Part shown: piece by piece, positions 7,442 through 14,640 of the stretch
How the letters are laid out: every line of letters begins with the position of its first letter
Position numbering within the stretch: the first letter of the stretch is position 1
Assembly: GCA_009885205.1 (NCBI GenBank)
Contig: VFLE01000100.1
Span: 1 to 16,383, forward strand
DNA: 16,383 nt
Direction: 5' to 3'
Origin: Candidatus Shapirobacteria bacterium
GTDB lineage: Bacteria; Patescibacteriota; Microgenomatia; UBA12405
The notes under the pieces: generated by a model
The model's input: the letters and a program-made list of their open reading frames with translations, nothing else
What the model was told of the DNA's origin: nothing
The model's database searches: none
Program-made: the position numbers and the translations under genes

Positions 7442-8404
7442 ATGGATTTCGAACCCCTCCTAATTGCTGATAATACTCGTTTCGTTGTTCTCCCAGTCAA
7501 ATATGAGGACATTTTTGCAATGTATAAGAAAGCAGTATCGGCATTTTGGACACCCGAAGAAGTTGATCTCTCAAAGGACATGAATGACTTCAAAAAATTG
7601 AATGGTGATGAGAGGCATTTCATATTAATGATTTTAGCGTTCTTTGCTTGTATGGATGGTTTGATCAATGAGAATCTTTGTCTCCGATTTATGGGAGAAG
7701 TACAGAACTCGGAGGCACGTCTCTTCTATGGTTTCCAGATGGCAATGGAGGGTGTCCATCAAGAGACTTATGCAAATTTGATAGATACTTATATTCAGGA
7801 TAAGGAAGAGAAGACTCGCCTGTTTAATGCTATTGACAACTATCCCTGTGTACGAAAGAAGGCAGATTGGGTCGGTAAATACATACAGGGATCTAATCGA
7901 TTTGCAGAGAGACTGATAGCATTTATATGTGTAGAGGGTATCCATTTCTCGGGAGCATTCTGTGCAATCTACTGGTTGAGAACTCGGAATCTATTACAGG
8001 GATTGTGCTTCTCCAATGAATTGATCTCGAGAGATGAAGCACTCCATACAGAGTTTGGTATTGCTCTATATCTAAAATTGATAAACACATTGTCACAAGA
8101 GGAAGTGCATCAGATAATTCGAGAGGCGGTAGAGATAGAGACGGAGTTTATCTGCGAAGCGTTGCCGTGCCGTTTGATAGGGATGAATGCGCGACTTATG
8201 AGCCAGTATATCTATTTTGTTGCGGACAGATTGTGTTTACAGTTGGGTTATGAGAAGATTTGGAATGTGGTCAATCCCTTCTCCTTTATGGAAACAATTA
8301 GTATTGAGAGGAAGACTAATTTTTTCGAAAGTAAAGTCAGCGAGTATGCTCTTTCAACGAGGGATAAAAATGAGAATATTTTTGAATTCGATTCAGAATT
8401 CTAG
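7442..8404 (+). CDS. Ribonucleoside-diphosphate reductase small subunit (class I, R2)
   Basis: This is a 320-residue R2 subunit, full length for the eukaryote/giant-virus type. R2 holds the di-iron/tyrosyl radical that starts reduction of ribonucleotides to dNTP precursors by the R1-R2 complex. Metal ligands are visible at D72, E103, H106 (AMEGVH), E165 (CVEGIHFSG), E199 and H202 (SRDEALH). The radical Tyr is Y110 and the conserved Trp is W36. The C-terminal FEFDSEF resembles the peptide that docks R2 onto R1. No R1 gene is in the window, so the partner must come from the host, a co-infecting virus or sequence beyond the window. The gene is preceded by a nested repeat region, and a TATATAA box touches the ATG. 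All catalytic residues are intact, so it is probably active. Confidence 0.96.
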   Translation: MDFEPLLIADNTRFVVLPVKYEDIFAMYKKAVSAFWTPEEVDLSKDMNDFKKLNGDERHFILMILAFFACMDGLINENLCLRFMGEVQNSEARLFYGFQMAMEGVHQETYANLIDTYIQDKEEKTRLFNAIDNYPCVRKKADWVGKYIQGSNRFAERLIAFICVEGIHFSGAFCAIYWLRTRNLLQGLCFSNELISRDEALHTEFGIALYLKLINTLSQEEVHQIIREAVEIETEFICEALPCRLIGMNARLMSQYIYFVADRLCLQLGYEKIWNVVNPFSFMETISIERKTNFFESKVSEYALSTRDKNENIFEFDSEF

Positions 8405-8406
8405 TA

Positions 8407-8427
8407 AATGGAGTCGGTTTATCCATT
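8407..8427. terminator. Hairpin between convergent genes
   Basis: AATGGA (8407-8412) and TCCATT (8422-8427) form a 6-bp stem in the 30-base gap between the reductase stop and the methyltransferase stop. It could serve both strands. The stem is short, so confidence is low. Confidence 0.35.
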
Positions 8428-8434
8428 ATACTGT

Positions 8435-8977
8435 TTACAGAGATTTTTCTAATTTGTGTTTAGTGCAATCGAATGAGATGAGATTTTTATCAACCTCTCT
8501 ACTTAATGATAAAATGACAGCAACACCAAACCAGCGATCGACTCGAGTAATATGGTAATCTACCACAAAGTACCCTGCTTCATTTGCACGTCGGATTCTG
8601 CAAGGTGTGACAGCGTGTTGTAGGAGAAGGAATGAGATGATTCTCGGATTCAATTCATAACACCTCTCAAATATTTTATCTAGGATAGAGAAGGGAGGAT
8701 TTGAAACAATGAGATCAGGTTCTCCCCGATAATCAAAGAAATCTCTGTCTTCATCTATCTCGGTCCACTGGTATACAGAGTTTGGAAAATATTCAGGAAA
8801 TAGATTAAAGTAAGCGCTTGTTCCTCTAAATGGTTCAAATACAATTTGAGACTTCTCTCGATCTTGTAATTTTGAGAGGTGGATTCGGACAAGAGATTCA
8901 GGAGTATAATATTTATCATTGCGTACTTCTTTGTTCCGGATAATGTTTGCAGTTTGTACGTTGGTTAATTTCGGCAT
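8435..8977 (-). CDS. DNA methyltransferase, adenine-N6 type
   Basis: This is a 180-residue protein with the Rossmann-type methyltransferase motifs in the order of N6-adenine enzymes. YYTPESLV lies at 23-30, the SAM-binding motif I is FEPFRGTSAYF at 47-57, acidic residues TEID at 72-75 lie at the end of the next strand, and the catalytic motif IV is NPPF at 93-96. It is compact and lacks an obvious target-recognition domain, as is usual for virophage and giant-virus solitary methyltransferases. No restriction endonuclease is visible beside it, so it is more likely to protect or mark viral DNA than to be half of a restriction system here. It is convergent with the reductase and upstream of nothing on its strand. 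The promoter is GAGAGGATATTATAA directly before ATG. Confidence 0.85.
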   Translation of the reverse strand: MPKLTNVQTANIIRNKEVRNDKYYTPESLVRIHLSKLQDREKSQIVFEPFRGTSAYFNLFPEYFPNSVYQWTEIDEDRDFFDYRGEPDLIVSNPPFSILDKIFERCYELNPRIISFLLLQHAVTPCRIRRANEAGYFVVDYHITRVDRWFGVAVILSLSREVDKNLISFDCTKHKLEKSL

Positions 8978-8995
8978 TTATAATATCCTCTCATA

Positions 8996-9301
8996 TTATT
9001 CATTCCACATCTTTTGAAGGGCGCGGATATTTGTAATGAGAGAGTCGGAGTCACCCCATAGAATCCAGAAGGATAGTACTGCTGGACTCGGTGCTAAATC
9101 TCGGATATATTTCCCCTCTCGTTTTGATGCTAAATGTCTAGCGCGATAATTTGCTCTTTTTAATGTGTCTCCGTGATCGATGAAAGTACTGCCACCCTTC
9201 TGTCCGAAATGGATGGTCTTTTCTTTGCCGTCGACATTTAGGGTTGCTTCGTATCTTTTCGAATCTCGGGAGGACGTTTTAATGTCGATGATTTGGATCA
9301 T
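8996..9301 (-). CDS. Small protein resembling a giant-virus family (DUF5754-like)
   Basis: This is a 101-residue protein with the pattern KRYEATLNVDGKEKTIHFGQKG, then FIDHGD, KRANYRARH and a late LSFWILWGDSDSL followed by a short helix. This F-G-x-x-G ... H-x-D ... Y-x-x-R-H ... I-L-W-G layout recalls a small family common in phycodnaviruses and mimivirus relatives (I believe DUF5754; from memory, not searched). The function is unknown. The N-terminal beta-rich part is also reminiscent of WGR-type folds. It is transcribed from a 25-bp promoter shared with the divergent 49-residue gene, and its stop lies 18 bases before the methyltransferase start on the same strand, so the two probably form a unit. 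Confidence 0.7.
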   Translation of the reverse strand: MIQIIDIKTSSRDSKRYEATLNVDGKEKTIHFGQKGGSTFIDHGDTLKRANYRARHLASKREGKYIRDLAPSPAVLSFWILWGDSDSLITNIRALQKMWNE

Positions 9302-9326
9302 AGTATATTATCTCGGGATACAATAT
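9302..9326. promoter_or_regulatory. Divergent promoter, 25 bp
   Basis: The 25 bases between two back-to-back ATGs contain TATATTATCTCGGG and ATACAATAT. Each strand carries a TATA-like stretch ending 0-3 bases from its start codon with a GAGA/TCTC element just behind. There is space for little or no 5' leader. Confidence 0.5.
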
Positions 9327-9476
9327 ATGCGAAAAAAAGTAATCCAATCTGATAAATCTTTTGTTCTAGATGATAAAAAAGTCCATGAAGGTACAATGAA
9401 ACCGCTTACTAAACCAGCACTGAAGAAATCGTATTCAGACAAGACTGGGAAACCTGCTGGGATGTTTTTCAAATAG
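9327..9476 (+). CDS. 49-residue basic protein, unknown function
   Basis: This is a short basic protein (MRKKVIQSDKSFVLDDKKV at the start; about a quarter Lys, ending GMFFK). The same frame is open back to 9180, but that part lies inside the opposite-strand gene 8996-9301. The ATG at 9327 was chosen because it follows the divergent promoter directly. There is no recognisable motif. Short length limits confidence. Support comes from the promoter, the clean fit between neighbours and the compact packing of the genome. Confidence 0.45.
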   Translation: MRKKVIQSDKSFVLDDKKVHEGTMKPLTKPALKKSYSDKTGKPAGMFFK

Positions 9477-9509
9477 ATATTTTTTTGTCATAGTAGAGTA
9501 TAACAAAAA

Positions 9510-10004
9510 ATGGTTAGAATCCGTGAACCTCCAATAATCAATGCACAAAAAGAACTCGATCAATGGTGGAGTAGACATTTGGGTGTGCATACAAGACAAG
9601 CAGAAGGCGTCTATATTTTTATTGATGCCGAACACAAGGAAATATATGAGAGAGATTATTTACAAAAAATTGAACAACTTGTTGCAAAATATAATTTACC
9701 TGCAAACAAACTTATCCGATCTACATTTGATAACTATAAAATAGAATTACCAAATATGGAAATACCAGAACATAGAGAACCAGACGAACCCTCCATTGGG
9801 ATAACAATTGAAGCGGTCGAACTCGACCGAGTCGAATTAGATATTTCCGAGGTATTACAAGAACCAAGCGAAGAGAGCAAAGAATGCGACCCAGCATTCA
9901 AGTCAACGTCTGATCGTATTGATGAAGTGAGGGAACAAATTGAAAATTTAGAGAGGGAACTTTCTAAATGGAACGCTGAAATGGCGAAGTTATGCCATCT
10001 GTAA
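9510..10004 (+). CDS. Acidic coiled-coil protein, unknown function
   Basis: This is a 164-residue acidic protein. Residues about 1-75 look globular (a WWSRHLGVHTRQAEGVYIFIDAEHKEIYERDYL region, possibly alpha/beta). About 76-130 is a Pro/Glu-rich linker, and the C-terminus is a coiled coil (RIDEVREQIENLERELSKW). No enzyme motif is apparent. The gene starts 33 bases after the 49-residue gene and its last 15 bases overlap the end of the convergent basic protein gene. A scaffolding or oligomeric adaptor role would fit the architecture, but this is inference. Confidence 0.65.
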   Translation: MVRIREPPIINAQKELDQWWSRHLGVHTRQAEGVYIFIDAEHKEIYERDYLQKIEQLVAKYNLPANKLIRSTFDNYKIELPNMEIPEHREPDEPSIGITIEAVELDRVELDISEVLQEPSEESKECDPAFKSTSDRIDEVREQIENLERELSKWNAEMAKLCHL

Positions 10005-10733
10005 TTTCTTGATTTCTGCTATTATTTGTTTGCGTGTCAGGTTAAGATCCACTTTACCTTTGCCAAGCGCTTCATATTCGTTTCGTAATGTCGCAACACT
10101 TTTATAATCTGAGCGGTTATCTCTCACCCTCACTCTTCTCTTTTTCGGTTCAGGTTCAGATTCCAAAGGGATTGATGAAGCAAACTGATCTGGGGGTTCG
10201 ATTGATCCAACAGGCATCTCGTAAAAGGACTTCTCTTGAACAGTTGGAAATAATAATGAAAGAGATGCTTTTTCTTCCGCTCTTTGAATCAAAGAAAGAG
10301 ATGATCTTTCTTCTGCTCTTGGAAATATAATATCTGTCTTTGATTGAGAGGGTTGCTTTGCAACGGGTGTTATCAATTCAGCAAGTTGTTCCTTTTTAGA
10401 GGGAACATCGATTATTTCAGATGTTCCAATGCTTCCAATATCTTCGAGAATGGGTGCGACGACTCGGACGGGTTCTCGTTGGGTGATGGGGATTCCTGTA
10501 TAATTGGGTTGCATAATGGCGGGTTGAGTGAGATACCCAGTAGTTTGGGCAGGAACTTGATAAACGACTGGAGGTAATTGACGCATAGGAATAGAATCTC
10601 CTTCAGATGGTTTTGGACGTCGACGACGGGGAGCTCGTTTCTTCTTTGTGTCTCCAACTTTGACAATAACCGTTTGAACATTTGATTTAGAAATTGCAAC
10701 ATTCTTTGGTGCTTTTTTACGGCGGGGAGGCAT
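9990..10733 (-). CDS. Basic proline-rich protein, probable virion component
   Basis: This is a 247-residue protein read from the ATG at 10733 (MPPRRKKAPK). An ATG 18 bases upstream lies within the TATA-like TGTGTATATATC and is unlikely to be used. The first ~40 residues are very basic (KKKRAPRRRRPKP), suggesting nucleic-acid binding. The middle is low-complexity, rich in Pro, Gln, Ser and Glu, with a 12-residue duplication (RAEERSSLSL, then RAEEKASLSL). The C-terminus has KKRRVRVR followed by a helical segment (LRNEYEALGKGKVDLNLTRKQIIAEIKKL) that could be a small SAP-like or helix-hairpin domain. It is the last gene of the minus-strand group downstream of the packaging ATPase, so a DNA-condensing or internal capsid role is plausible. 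Confidence 0.65.
   Translation of the reverse strand: MPPRRKKAPKNVAISKSNVQTVIVKVGDTKKKRAPRRRRPKPSEGDSIPMRQLPPVVYQVPAQTTGYLTQPAIMQPNYTGIPITQREPVRVVAPILEDIGSIGTSEIIDVPSKKEQLAELITPVAKQPSQSKTDIIFPRAEERSSLSLIQRAEEKASLSLLFPTVQEKSFYEMPVGSIEPPDQFASSIPLESEPEPKKRRVRVRDNRSDYKSVATLRNEYEALGKGKVDLNLTRKQIIAEIKKLQMA
10258..10320 (-). repeat. 36-base in-frame duplication
   Basis: 10258-10284 and 10294-10320 are near-identical 27-base copies spaced 36 bases apart. They encode the twin RAEE(R/K)(S/A)SLSL units of the basic proline-rich protein. Confidence 0.7.
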
Positions 10734-10754
10734 AATGATATATACACACATTTT

Positions 10755-11498
10755 TTATTTTGCTTTCTCTTCGGGTTCTTCGAAAATGACCTCAGCGTCG
10801 AACTTGAAAAAGAGACGACGATGTTTGAGATTTAGCAACAACCAATCATGTGGGTCTTTATATAGTTTCATTATTTGTTTGTATTGTTTCTCGTCGTAGT
10901 CATAAAACTCGTCGAAGATCTTCGTCATTTGAGACTTGCCTAAATTGTATGTTATCAAGTTGGTTGCAACCTCTCGCCATTTCTTTGGGAGTTGGTAAAC
11001 GTTCTGTGCAAGAAGCATTATGCTTACTTTGAGATGTCGCATTTTGGTAATGATTTTATTGAGGACAACTTCTGCTAATTTGTCCTTACGAAATAAAGCG
11101 CCCATATCGTCAATTAACAAAAAAGAGAATTCATCGTCCTTTGCGTGAGCAAGTAGTTTCTGGTAGAGATCATCTAAAACGGTTTCATTGTATTCGTGAT
11201 ACAAACATTCCTCTGGAATATTGTTTACAAATATATTGTCTTTTGGCGCGATGGAGTGGAGAGATATTTCCGGAATGATACAGTAGATATGATGGAAACA
11301 TTTATGAAGCGGATTGCGGAGGAGATTAATTGCGAGGGAGGTTTTGCCTTGCCCCATCTTACCGCACATAATCGTGAAATTACATTGGGCGAAAGCACAC
11401 TTAACGGCATCGTATTTCTCTAATTTTGGATCAATGATGGTATCGCATTTCATATTTACACTGCCCATTTTAGGCGGTTCTAACTTCAGGATTTGCAT
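10755..11498 (-). CDS. A32/FtsK-HerA-type DNA packaging ATPase
   Basis: This is a 247-residue ATPase that would pump the genome into preformed capsids. The start at 11498 (MQILKLEPPKMGSV) was chosen because the longer frame to 11594 runs back through the divergent promoter into the lipase gene. Walker A is GKMGQGKTS (residues 46-54) and Walker B is FLLIDDMG (126-133, with the DD pair). The segment IMLLAQNVYQLPKKWR fits the sensor region typical of the A32 branch. Its size matches PLV and virophage ATPases. It lies between the basic protein gene (21 bases downstream) and the divergent lipase, in the virion block as in related viruses. Confidence 0.93.
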   Translation of the reverse strand: MQILKLEPPKMGSVNMKCDTIIDPKLEKYDAVKCAFAQCNFTIMCGKMGQGKTSLAINLLRNPLHKCFHHIYCIIPEISLHSIAPKDNIFVNNIPEECLYHEYNETVLDDLYQKLLAHAKDDEFSFLLIDDMGALFRKDKLAEVVLNKIITKMRHLKVSIMLLAQNVYQLPKKWREVATNLITYNLGKSQMTKIFDEFYDYDEKQYKQIMKLYKDPHDWLLLNLKHRRLFFKFDAEVIFEEPEEKAK

Positions 11499-11531
11499 AT
11501 TAAAATGTAATATACTGTATAGAGATAAAAG
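11499..11531. promoter_or_regulatory. Divergent promoter of ATPase and lipase genes
   Basis: The 33 bases between the two ATGs contain TAATATACTGTATAGAGA, with a near-symmetrical ATACTGTAT core that reads TATA-like on both strands. It must drive both genes. Confidence 0.55.
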
Positions 11532-12227
11532 ATGGATGACGTTGAATATTCTTATGAGAGACGGAGACGAAGACGACAGCGTCGTAAGAGACAAATTGGT
11601 ACAGATGGGTTACGTCGTATAGATAACCCACTGTCTCTCTACAAAGCATTGAAAATAGGATATTTGAGAGATGAAGATCAACAACGTGCTAAATTGAAAC
11701 GATTCGGATATGTGTTGGATTCTGAATTGTCGGATGGGAAACAGCATGTGGTCGCGTATAACCCTGTAACGAAAAAAGCGATATATATTATCAATGGTAG
11801 TTCAACTGATTTGGTTGGGAATGCGGAACAAGTATGGAAGGACTGGCGAACCAACCTCTCAAACATTCCGACAGGAACGTTGGGATATACTCCTAGATAT
11901 TTGGAGGAAAAACGGATCTATGATAAAATCCAACAGAAATATACGGATTCCAAAATAGTACTCGCAGGGCATTCTCAAAGTGGTGCTACAGTCAACAAGT
12001 TGACGGAACGAGGCGACCAAGGATATACTCTCGATCCCGCTCTGATAAACAACACTGCAAATCCGAATGTGAAGAACTACCGAGTGGAGGGAGATATTGT
12101 TTCGGCGTTTGCTAATCCTAAAACCATTGAGACATTACCTAATCCTAGTCAAGGGAGATTGCCCATTGTAAACACATTGCAGGCTCATGATATTGCACTA
12201 ATTCAGAAGCAACCTATATTTTTATAA
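11532..12227 (+). CDS. Lipase-like alpha/beta hydrolase (class 3 lipase type)
   Basis: This is a 231-residue protein. After an Arg-rich N-terminus (residues 10-20, nearly all R/K/Q) comes an alpha/beta hydrolase domain. The nucleophile elbow is GHSQSG with S148, the likely catalytic Asp is D188 in the YRVEGDIVSAF stretch, which matches the R-x-x-x-x-D-I-V pattern of class 3 lipases, and the His is H219 in LQAHDIAL. Related lipase-like proteins occur in PLVs and virophages. By analogy with the parvovirus phospholipase the enzyme may help the particle cross a membrane, or it may act at release. The fifth residue of the classical G-x-S-x-G is Ser here. The gene lies inside the virion block, divergent from the packaging ATPase and convergent with the capsid gene. 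Confidence 0.85.
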   Translation: MDDVEYSYERRRRRRQRRKRQIGTDGLRRIDNPLSLYKALKIGYLRDEDQQRAKLKRFGYVLDSELSDGKQHVVAYNPVTKKAIYIINGSSTDLVGNAEQVWKDWRTNLSNIPTGTLGYTPRYLEEKRIYDKIQQKYTDSKIVLAGHSQSGATVNKLTERGDQGYTLDPALINNTANPNVKNYRVEGDIVSAFANPKTIETLPNPSQGRLPIVNTLQAHDIALIQKQPIFL

Positions 12228-12257
12228 TTTCGTATATTCCATTTTTAATATACGAAA
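12228..12257. terminator. Bidirectional hairpin between lipase and capsid genes
   Basis: TTTCGTATATT (12228-12238) and AATATACGAAA (12247-12257) form a perfect 11-bp stem with an 8-base CCATTTTT loop. It starts right after the lipase stop and lies 19 bases beyond the capsid gene stop. The position between convergent genes and the A/T-flanked stem support a shared terminator or 3'-end signal. Confidence 0.65.
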
Positions 12258-12276
12258 ATTGGATAGACCACATTTT

Positions 12277-13740
12277 TTAAACTCTGGATTCTACTGAACC
12301 ATCTGGGAGCACGACGAAGATGATGTCTGCTTTGGCGATGAAGGATAGATACAACGAGTTTGTTGGTGCATTTGCGATATTCATTTCTAAAAATGAGTTG
12401 GATGTCGTGAGATCTTGACCGGATAAGAAGTTTGCGGATGAGGCAGACCGGAGGTCTTCTGCGAAACTGAAAGCAGAGAGGGACTGAACGACGGAAGAAG
12501 AACCAGCAGACACTAACAATTGGTCAGCGTTGGCTGCGGTTGGAGCAGTTCCTGTAGCAGTGTAAGTCAGATAGAGATCAGATACAATACCACTTCGTGT
12601 TTTCCATGACTCGTAGGCAGAATCGTAATTTGCCATCAAAGCACGCGAATAGATGGTGGACGGGGCAACCAACACATTGTGCGGATTAGGAGGCACCCGT
12701 TTTTGGGATGAAATGAAGTAGTTCAAACTATTTGCGAGAGGTGCTTTCGAGTCGTAAAACCCATTGACGGATCCAGCAGTTGAAATAACACTCTCTGTGA
12801 AGCGAGTCGCGAGACTACGGCATGACTTGACACGAACAGGGATTTGGACAGAAACTGAACCGGATGTCGCCGAATTGATAGTACCCGCTCCGACTCTGTA
12901 AGTAATACCGGCCATATAACGTTCCTTGGAGGGACTTAAGAGTTTCATCGAGGGTTCATCCAGCGTAATGTAAAACAAGTTGAGCGAAATTTGGTCAATT
13001 GTGATGCGAACAACAGCACCAGCGCCCGCAGCGGTCGTAACGTTCAAAATAGTTACTGGGGCGAGTTGAGGAGTATACAATGAGACTTGCGTTTTCGCTA
13101 ATGAGCCTACAGGGCACATTGAACGATTTCCAGTTCCAAGCAATGAGTTGGCAAAAGGGATTTCATAGTTGTAGAAAGACTGCGCACTGGCAGTATCGAG
13201 GTCTCCGGTAAATGCTGGGATGGAATGACCTTGTAAGTTGTTCTGACTTGAAACACCGTCTTGTTCAGCACGGAGTCCTAAATGAAACAAGACGTCGCGT
13301 TGTGCTACATCAAAACCCCAGTTCACTTGTTCAGCCATCGCAACGTCATACGAAGTAATATCATCGACCATATTGCCCGCAACATAAGTCGACATACGAT
13401 TGATGTATGAATGAGCGGACGATTGGAGAGCAGAGATGACGCCGGTGTATGCGGTTGTAGCGTCGGTAACAACTTGATAGCGCACTCTAAATGATAGGGT
13501 GGATTTCGCGGTGTCGCACATTAGATTCGAGCCTTGACCAGTTGGAATATCGAAGTTGATTTGTTGAGAACCGAGAGTGATTTGTGTGGGAACCGACAAT
13601 GAGTTAGAAACCGTCGCGTCAAGTGAGACAACACTCGATACGTTGTTTGGAAGCACTTTTATCCATTGAGACGAGACTCCGGAGGAGGTTGCGCCTTCGG
13701 GGGAAGGCAACATAGATTTTGGAAGAGCAATAGGAATCAT
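12277..13740 (-). CDS. Major capsid protein, double jelly-roll
   Basis: This is a 487-residue beta-rich protein assigned as the major capsid protein from composition, size, order and sequence feel. The N-terminal segment VPTQITLGSQQINFDIPTGQGSNL, followed by STLSFRVRY, is the typical entry into the first jelly-roll of PLV/virophage capsid proteins. It is followed by INRMSTYVAGNMVDDITSYD. It is the longest gene of the virion block and lies directly downstream of the penton gene on the same strand (48-base gap with the promoter AAAGTATATCAG before ATG). It would form the trimeric hexons of an icosahedral shell. Two jelly-rolls are inferred from family knowledge; a structure prediction would settle this. 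Confidence 0.85.
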   Translation of the reverse strand: MIPIALPKSMLPSPEGATSSGVSSQWIKVLPNNVSSVVSLDATVSNSLSVPTQITLGSQQINFDIPTGQGSNLMCDTAKSTLSFRVRYQVVTDATTAYTGVISALQSSAHSYINRMSTYVAGNMVDDITSYDVAMAEQVNWGFDVAQRDVLFHLGLRAEQDGVSSQNNLQGHSIPAFTGDLDTASAQSFYNYEIPFANSLLGTGNRSMCPVGSLAKTQVSLYTPQLAPVTILNVTTAAGAGAVVRITIDQISLNLFYITLDEPSMKLLSPSKERYMAGITYRVGAGTINSATSGSVSVQIPVRVKSCRSLATRFTESVISTAGSVNGFYDSKAPLANSLNYFISSQKRVPPNPHNVLVAPSTIYSRALMANYDSAYESWKTRSGIVSDLYLTYTATGTAPTAANADQLLVSAGSSSVVQSLSAFSFAEDLRSASSANFLSGQDLTTSNSFLEMNIANAPTNSLYLSFIAKADIIFVVLPDGSVESRV

Positions 13741-13788
13741 CTGATATACTTTTAGTTTAGAAATAAAAATGTCCGCAAATGGATGTTG

Positions 13789-14640
13789 TTATTCGTTTTT
13801 AGAGAGATCGAATGAGGAAACAATGGCAGAGTTGAGCATATCACTAAACTGACCAACCATTTTCAATTGTCGGCGGTAGATATTAATCTGGAGGGAAAAG
13901 AAGGTAGCGATGCCGTTGAAATCTACTAGATTGCCGTTATTGTCTCGGATCTGAATATTGAGAAAATCACAGGACAATGTATTTAGTCTAAACTCATTTG
14001 CATTGTTCTGGTATACTATTTGGGTGTTGAGACGCGAATCGTTTGGAATGGAACATAAAATATTTGAATAAGAGACTCTTCCATCCACCGCTAAGACCAA
14101 TCCATTGTACATCGACCCATTTGCGACGCACAATTGATATGTCGGATTTGGTAAGAAATTACACACTCGACTAAATGTATGAGAACCCGTGGCGGTAATG
14201 TTTTCGCTAAACCCCATAACAAATGAAATGGGAGATGAACCGATAATAGTAAACGATCCTCCCGCTGTTTTTGTAATGGTAAATCGAGAGGTGATCTGAT
14301 TTATTGCTAAAGTGAACCCTGCAACAATGGTACTGAAATTGTCGACGAATGTCTTGGCGATGTAATTTCCCAATGGAAATGTGTATGTAGTCGCATCAAT
14401 TGTCAGAGTGTTGTTGTATTGGTTGATTATGTAATTTGAATTGACGAGGACACAAGATGGTACGGATATGGTAATATATTCTACAGTCTTGTCGTCTTCA
14501 TACATCAGGTAATTTTTCAAGTCATAAAGGACATCGGATTTCATATCTCCATTTTGCAGAATCCCGCTACTGCTCTTTGTTGAGAGGTAGAGTAGTTTCG
14601 TTTCCTTTGTCTTCACTTCCTCGTATCGAGTTGTTGTCAT
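13789..14640 (-). CDS. Penton (minor capsid) protein, single jelly-roll
   Basis: This is a 283-residue protein. The N-terminus has the pattern of PLV pentons (LLYLSTKSSSG, then SDVLYDLKNYL, YITISVPSCVLVNSNYIINQYNN). The C-terminal part carries the telling strand-loop-strand IQIRDNNGNLVDFNGIATFFSLQI, common to penton proteins of virophages, PLVs and polintons. It would form pentamers at the capsid vertices and anchor the fibre. The ATG at 14640 was kept, despite a 74-base overlap with the upstream gene, because the LLYLSTKSSSG stretch before the next Met (14544) belongs to the conserved N-terminus. It is paired with the capsid gene on the same strand, as in related viruses. Confidence 0.85.
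   Translation of the reverse strand: MTTTRYEEVKTKETKLLYLSTKSSSGILQNGDMKSDVLYDLKNYLMYEDDKTVEYITISVPSCVLVNSNYIINQYNNTLTIDATTYTFPLGNYIAKTFVDNFSTIVAGFTLAINQITSRFTITKTAGGSFTIIGSSPISFVMGFSENITATGSHTFSRVCNFLPNPTYQLCVANGSMYNGLVLAVDGRVSYSNILCSIPNDSRLNTQIVYQNNANEFRLNTLSCDFLNIQIRDNNGNLVDFNGIATFFSLQINIYRRQLKMVGQFSDMLNSAIVSSFDLSKNE

Noticed and set aside
7252..7668. Minus-strand 138-codon reading
   Set aside because: It is antisense to the clear reductase gene and continues into low-complexity repeats (EQEQEQEH).
9180..9326. Upstream extension of the 49-residue gene
   Set aside because: It lies within the opposite-strand gene at 8996-9301. The promoter-proximal ATG at 9327 is a better start.
11499..11594. 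Longer N-terminus for the packaging ATPase
   Set aside because: The extra 32 codons cross the divergent promoter and the start of the lipase gene, and add only Ser/Leu-rich residues not expected in the family.
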